A stretch of DNA of 64,000 nt, from assembly GCA_947259225.1 (NCBI GenBank), contig CAMYLK010000006.1, forward strand, positions 62,001-126,000, given 5' to 3'. The notes under the pieces were generated by a model that made no database searches, was not told the origin of the DNA, and worked only from the letters and a program-made list of their open reading frames with translations. The translations under genes were made by a program, and so were the position numbers. Positions within the stretch are counted from its first letter, which is position 1. Every line of letters starts with the position of its first letter. This DNA is from an uncultured Desulfobulbaceae bacterium (GTDB taxonomy: Bacteria > Desulfobacterota > Desulfobulbia > Desulfobulbales > Desulfobulbaceae). Of the stretch, positions 59,846 to 64,000 are shown in pieces.

Positions 59846-60654
59846 TTGTTTTTTGATATACCGACCGTCTGGGTGACCTGGACCGATATTTCTTCGATTG
59901 ATCTGCCTTCAGTGCCGATAGTTGGAATATTGTACTTCAAAAATATTTCCTGGGCCTGGTTCAATTCATTGGTACAGGTTGACAGCTTTGCATAATTGCT
60001 GCCCCTGTAACGTGTCTGTCTCATTTTATGCAGGTGTTGCGGGGAAGTGGTGAGAGCAACGACCTTCTTCCTGTTGCGGACAATATCAGCGGGTAGTTCG
60101 TAAGTGTCAAGGTGATCGGATGTGATGGGAAAATTTGCAGCCTTGATCCCCATGTGGGTAGCTATATAAATGCTTACCGGAGTTTTTCCTGAACGTGAAA
60201 CACCGATAAGAATGACTTCTGCATCATCATATTCGCGGGTCCGCGTTCCATCGTCATGATCAATGGAATAATGAATGGCTTCAACCCGCTTCATGAGAGA
60301 CATGTTGTCTGTACTGCGCGAATAGCCGGTGACCCTGAGAGCCTTGGCCTCCAGACATGCTTCGAGCTCTTCAAGGATGTCACCGAAAATATTGAAGTAC
60401 TCTATCTCGGGTGTATCGAAAACCTTGCGAATTCTACGGTCCAGAAGACTGCAGAACACCAGGGGGCGACGGCCGCCGGATTTCTCAAGAATATATTTCA
60501 TGGCCTTCTCAGCATCGGCCTTGGTTTTCACGAAGGGTATTTTCTCCTGGTTAAAACCTATCTCCTGGAACTGGCAGAGGAGAGCCTGCCCCATATCTTC
60601 AGCGAGTAGACCGGTCGAACCGGAGATAAAGTAAACGTCCTTTGATGTCCACAT
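59836..60654 (-). CDS. ppsR: Pyruvate,water dikinase (PEP synthase) regulatory protein, kinase/pyrophosphorylase
   Basis: YFISGSTGLLAEDMGQALL, AIHYSIDHDDG, DAEVILIGVSRSGKTPVSIYIA, SDHLDTYELPADIVRNRKKVVALTTSP. Confidence 0.92.
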   Translation of the reverse strand: MWTSKDVYFISGSTGLLAEDMGQALLCQFQEIGFNQEKIPFVKTKADAEKAMKYILEKSGGRRPLVFCSLLDRRIRKVFDTPEIEYFNIFGDILEELEACLEAKALRVTGYSRSTDNMSLMKRVEAIHYSIDHDDGTRTREYDDAEVILIGVSRSGKTPVSIYIATHMGIKAANFPITSDHLDTYELPADIVRNRKKVVALTTSPQHLHKMRQTRYRGSNYAKLSTCTNELNQAQEIFLKYNIPTIGTEGRSIEEISVQVTQTVGISKNKWR

Positions 60655-60677
60655 GTTTTACTATCGATCCAGATGAA

Positions 60678-60968
60678 TTATTTTGGTTGCGGCAGCACAT
60701 CCCGTTTATGACAGAACAGGCAGCGGTACTTGGGAGGATGGTCTTCCGGAAGAGGATAAATCCCTTCAGGTCCGTGACATTCATTGCAAAATTTTTCAGC
60801 TTCCTTCTTGTTCATTGTCATAAAGCGTTCATGTTCCTGGTCATGCGGCAGTTTTGCCGTTGTTTCGGGAGGAGCATTCCAGAGAAACAGAAAAAGGCCT
60901 GCACAGAATATGACGAAAAGGAGGTTGTACACCAATATTTTTTTCTTACTGTCCATTTTGTTATCCAC
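60678..60968 (-). CDS. Small membrane-anchored dihaem-motif cytochrome c
   Basis: TM anchor VYNLLFVIFCAGLFLFLW, CNECH and CLFCH motifs in a 96 aa protein. Confidence 0.75.
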   Translation of the reverse strand: MDNKMDSKKKILVYNLLFVIFCAGLFLFLWNAPPETTAKLPHDQEHERFMTMNKKEAEKFCNECHGPEGIYPLPEDHPPKYRCLFCHKRDVLPQPK

Positions 60969-61210
60969 TTTATTTGTCCAGTTAAATCAGTTTTGCTCAG
61001 ATCATATTGTCTTTATAACAGGATACCCTTTTTTTAAAATTCATTCCCAGGAATTTGACATTTCATGTCTAAGCAAACAATTTTTGTCTCAATGAAGGGG
61101 AGTATATATCAGGTTGAAAAATTTTGAAGCGATAAAAAATACTTTTTGCCATCCAGGGTAATGGTGATGTTGACTGTGATCCCCTCTTGGGAACTCGAAT
61201 ATGCGGTGGT

Positions 61211-63169
61211 TCATCGTGCAATTACTCTGTCGTATTTTCGTATCGTGTTTTCACCGTTAATAATTCTGGCTGTTGAAAAATCCTCATGGACTTCATTAAT
61301 CTGAAGTATTCCGAGTATATCCGGATCCGGTTCTACCATCACGCCGGTTACAGGATGCTTGAACGGAGGTGTATCACGGTAAACGGTGAACCAGCTATAA
61401 GGTATAATCCCCTCCTTTGTTCCAAGATCAAGGATGACCTCTTTGTCCTTTAGATCTGTAACCAGTCCTTTGGTTAAGGGAAAATCAGAGTTAAATTTGC
61501 GGGCAAGTTTCATGAGAAGTAAATCCAGGTCTTCCGGTGAGACAAACTTTCCGAACACATCATGGGAAGCAATAATTTTTGAAGTCTCTGGGTCCGACAG
61601 CCTGGCAATGATTTCCACATGACCCGGATAAAATTTAACAGTTCCGGTAAGCTCGGCATTTATAGAAAATTGGGTAAGGGGAGATAACGATGTTGTGATA
61701 TGGTCTATAATATGGAATCGTTTCTGCTCTGCAAGAAGGGAAAACAGTTTGCCTGAGACATCCGGATCCGGTGGTTCGACGTTCCCTTGCTGGTCGAATT
61801 TCCTGATGGAGATACTCATGCGGGAGTCAGGCTGGTCAATTTTTCTCACCAGACGAGTAATTGTAAATTTTTGGTCGGTCTTGTTCCCGTGTTGGTCAAA
61901 AGCGATAAAATGGAACTTGTTGTCGCCTACCGTCAGTTTTTTCAGTAAAGAGAAAAAAACTTTCTTCCCTGTTCTATGAAGAATCGGTTCAGTGTTGACA
62001 AAGATCGAATGAATATCAGAAGAATCAGATATTCTCACGTTGAAAAGGATTGACTCCTGGAATGTTTTCTGTTCACTGACGAGGCCTTCCAGCCTGATGG
62101 CCGGTGGAACAGTATCTTCCGGTGAGGGTCGACTTGAAGGTGGTAAATCATTCTGGTCTTCCGCGGTTTCCTTTTTATTGACGCCGTCCGGTACAAGCTC
62201 GTTATCCTGCAGAGTTACCTGCGTCACGTTCCCGGCACGGTCTCTTGCTGCAACTGTAAATGGTCCTGTCGGTTGCGCGAACTTGAAATTATACCTTTTG
62301 TGTACATCTGCTATGGGCCAATTGCGTCCGTTTACTATCAATGATCTCAAACCACCTTTGTCACTTGCAGTTCCCCGGATGACCACTTCATTACCCCTGA
62401 CTTCAGTTTCCATTATCTCAATAAGGGGGCCGAGCCTATCACAGAATATCTGCAGTTGTTTTTCAGCTACATTGTCACCCAGATCGGTTGCTCTGATCGA
62501 AATACTATTTTCACCTTCATCGAGGAGCAATTCTGCAGTGAAGACATGACTTCGTATTGCAGGTTCAAGGGGAAAATACTGATCCTGAACCTGAAAGGAA
62601 GCAATGTAGTTATCATCCCGGGCAACACCTTTGACAGATTTTGTGAAACTTCTGGTCACCTCTTTGGTTGTGCTGGTTTCGAGAAAGAGTTCCGGAGCGG
62701 AAAGATCCACCTCATCCTTTGCTATTTTTGCGGCCCTTGCCTTGTTAAGATAATAAATGGCTTTTGCACTCGAGGCGCTATCGAGGGAATATTCAAGCTC
62801 CTTTATAGCTTTCGTATACTCCTGGCGTTGGAAATGGATAATACCCAGTTCACGATGGGGAAAATAATCAATATTTGTGGTATCGTTTATAACCGACTGC
62901 CACTGGTCAAAGTCGTTACCCTTGATTGCCTTTTGCAAAACTTTCTCAGCCTTTCTGTACATTCTTTCTTCTGAAAGTAAGAGAGCATGTTCGAATAGAT
63001 TCCACCAGATATCTTGGGAGTTATTGATTGCCATCCCTGGTTTTTTTTGAATGGTAGGTGTGTGTTCGCCTTTATTAACGGTACATCCGGAAACATTAAG
63101 GAATAAGGCCAAGAGGATGGTACTGGGTAATAATATATAGAAACGAGTATTTAATAATATTGTTAACAT
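61211..63169 (-). CDS. Large lipoprotein with TPR-like region and beta-rich domains
   Basis: Signal peptide/lipobox from alternative start MLTILLNTRFYILLPSTILLALFLNVSGC, TPR-like repeats (AEKVLQKAIKGNDFDQW...GIIHFQRQEYTKAIKELEYSLDSA), Ig-like segments. Confidence 0.65.
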   Translation of the reverse strand: MLTILLNTRFYILLPSTILLALFLNVSGCTVNKGEHTPTIQKKPGMAINNSQDIWWNLFEHALLLSEERMYRKAEKVLQKAIKGNDFDQWQSVINDTTNIDYFPHRELGIIHFQRQEYTKAIKELEYSLDSASSAKAIYYLNKARAAKIAKDEVDLSAPELFLETSTTKEVTRSFTKSVKGVARDDNYIASFQVQDQYFPLEPAIRSHVFTAELLLDEGENSISIRATDLGDNVAEKQLQIFCDRLGPLIEIMETEVRGNEVVIRGTASDKGGLRSLIVNGRNWPIADVHKRYNFKFAQPTGPFTVAARDRAGNVTQVTLQDNELVPDGVNKKETAEDQNDLPPSSRPSPEDTVPPAIRLEGLVSEQKTFQESILFNVRISDSSDIHSIFVNTEPILHRTGKKVFFSLLKKLTVGDNKFHFIAFDQHGNKTDQKFTITRLVRKIDQPDSRMSISIRKFDQQGNVEPPDPDVSGKLFSLLAEQKRFHIIDHITTSLSPLTQFSINAELTGTVKFYPGHVEIIARLSDPETSKIIASHDVFGKFVSPEDLDLLLMKLARKFNSDFPLTKGLVTDLKDKEVILDLGTKEGIIPYSWFTVYRDTPPFKHPVTGVMVEPDPDILGILQINEVHEDFSTARIINGENTIRKYDRVIAR

Positions 63170-63176
63170 GCCATAT

Positions 63177-64000
63177 CTACATGGAAAGCTGTTTCTGGAA
63201 ATCAACAACCTTAAGCCGGATCATAAGGATGAGTGTTTCCATTAACAGTGAACATGCGGTTTTGTTTTTGGAGGAAATATCAACAATACGTTCGTGCCTC
63301 ATCTTTTTTTTAGCCATCTGATTTATTTCATCGGCGGGATAGTCTGGATCAATAATTTTTCTGGCAACAGCTTCGCCGGAGACAATGGCTGGATGTATTC
63401 CTTCTCCTGTCAGGCCGGAAGCCAGTCCCGCTGCATCACCGACCAGCCATGTCCCGTCAAAGCTGTACCCCCGGTAATCATAGTTAATAAGTTCCGCCCT
63501 GGCCTGTTTTCCGGCAAGGTCAAAGCCCCTGGAGCCAGCCCACTGGATAAGCTGATTTTTCAGCCTGGATGGAGTGCGTTTATCTCGGCTTCCGTAGGCA
63601 CCAATGGATATTGAATCCCGGTGTGGAAATATCCAGCCGTAACCGTTTCCAAAATAACCGTTATCGAGGTGCCATTCCATATATTTGTATTGACCAGGTA
63701 TCTGATAGTTAATGCCAATGCCGAGCCTGGCGGTAGGAATGCCCAGGCAACGTCGGACGAGTGAAGTGCTTCCATCTGCTCCGACAAGATGATCACACCT
63801 GAGCCGGATTTGTTTTCCTCTGTCATTTGTTGCCGTGACAATCCTGTTATCCACATTATTGACATACCATCCGTTCCTGATATGAGCACCTTTGCTGCGC
63901 GCGTCGGCCATCATCCATTGACCAAGATTCAGCCGGTTGACTGTCGCAATTACCGGGTGCTTACTTCGGAACGAGAAATTTTGAAAATTTGAAAAAATTT
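63177..64000 (-). CDS. Geranylgeranyl reductase-family FAD oxidoreductase (truncated by window end)
   Basis: HLVGADGSTSLVRRCLG, GYGWIFPHRDSISIGAYG, GTWLVGDAAGLASGLTGEGIHPAIVSGEAVA. The frame stays open upstream of the listed Met at 63914 to the window edge (NFSFRSKHPVIATVNRLNLGQWMMADARSKGA). Confidence 0.88.
   Translation of the reverse strand, partial: IFSNFQNFSFRSKHPVIATVNRLNLGQWMMADARSKGAHIRNGWYVNNVDNRIVTATNDRGKQIRLRCDHLVGADGSTSLVRRCLGIPTARLGIGINYQIPGQYKYMEWHLDNGYFGNGYGWIFPHRDSISIGAYGSRDKRTPSRLKNQLIQWAGSRGFDLAGKQARAELINYDYRGYSFDGTWLVGDAAGLASGLTGEGIHPAIVSGEAVARKIIDPDYPADEINQMAKKKMRHERIVDISSKNKTACSLLMETLILMIRLKVVDFQKQLSM

Noticed and set aside
1-64000. tRNA, rRNA and CRISPR arrays
   Set aside because: Scanned by eye and none recognised; a tRNAscan/CRISPR finder run would be needed to be certain.

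Overview
This 64 kb window looks chromosomal and comes from a Desulfobacterota-like anaerobe. That placement is an inference from gene content (F420-hydrogenase-beta-like protein, multiheme cytochromes, selenoproteins, GspN-type T2SS). Main blocks: (i) 1-6.6 kb, accessory and decayed DNA with a lipoprotein, a short diverged repeat, and an IS3-type remnant with recognisable terminal inverted repeats; (ii) 3-12 kb, a polysaccharide cluster (FrhB-like Fe-S protein, two hexapeptide acyltransferases, four GT2 glycosyltransferases, a polyprenyl-phosphate sugar transferase); (iii) 12-32 kb, housekeeping and signalling genes, including an Mn-type inorganic pyrophosphatase with an in-frame amber codon, a UshA-like/multiheme cytochrome gene with an in-frame UGA at a PCG-U motif, rarA, a receiver-GAF-adenylate cyclase, and five tandem PilZ-like paralogues; (iv) 31.5-38.7 kb, an LPS cluster; (v) 38.7-49.9 kb, type II secretion genes gspIJKLMNCDE plus an inverted gspF; (vi) 50-64 kb, a SelW-like selenoprotein missing from the ORF track, a DtxR-family regulator, recN, a heme-binding-motif GGDEF protein facing an HD-GYP-type protein, ppsR, small cytochromes and others. 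The strongest discoveries are two selenoprotein genes that ORF calling truncated or missed, each followed by a bSECIS-like hairpin. One is a candidate Cys-to-Sec version of a periplasmic nucleotidase-like/multiheme cytochrome protein. The amber-interrupted ppaC and the five-gene PilZ array come next. No tRNA, rRNA or CRISPR array was recognised.
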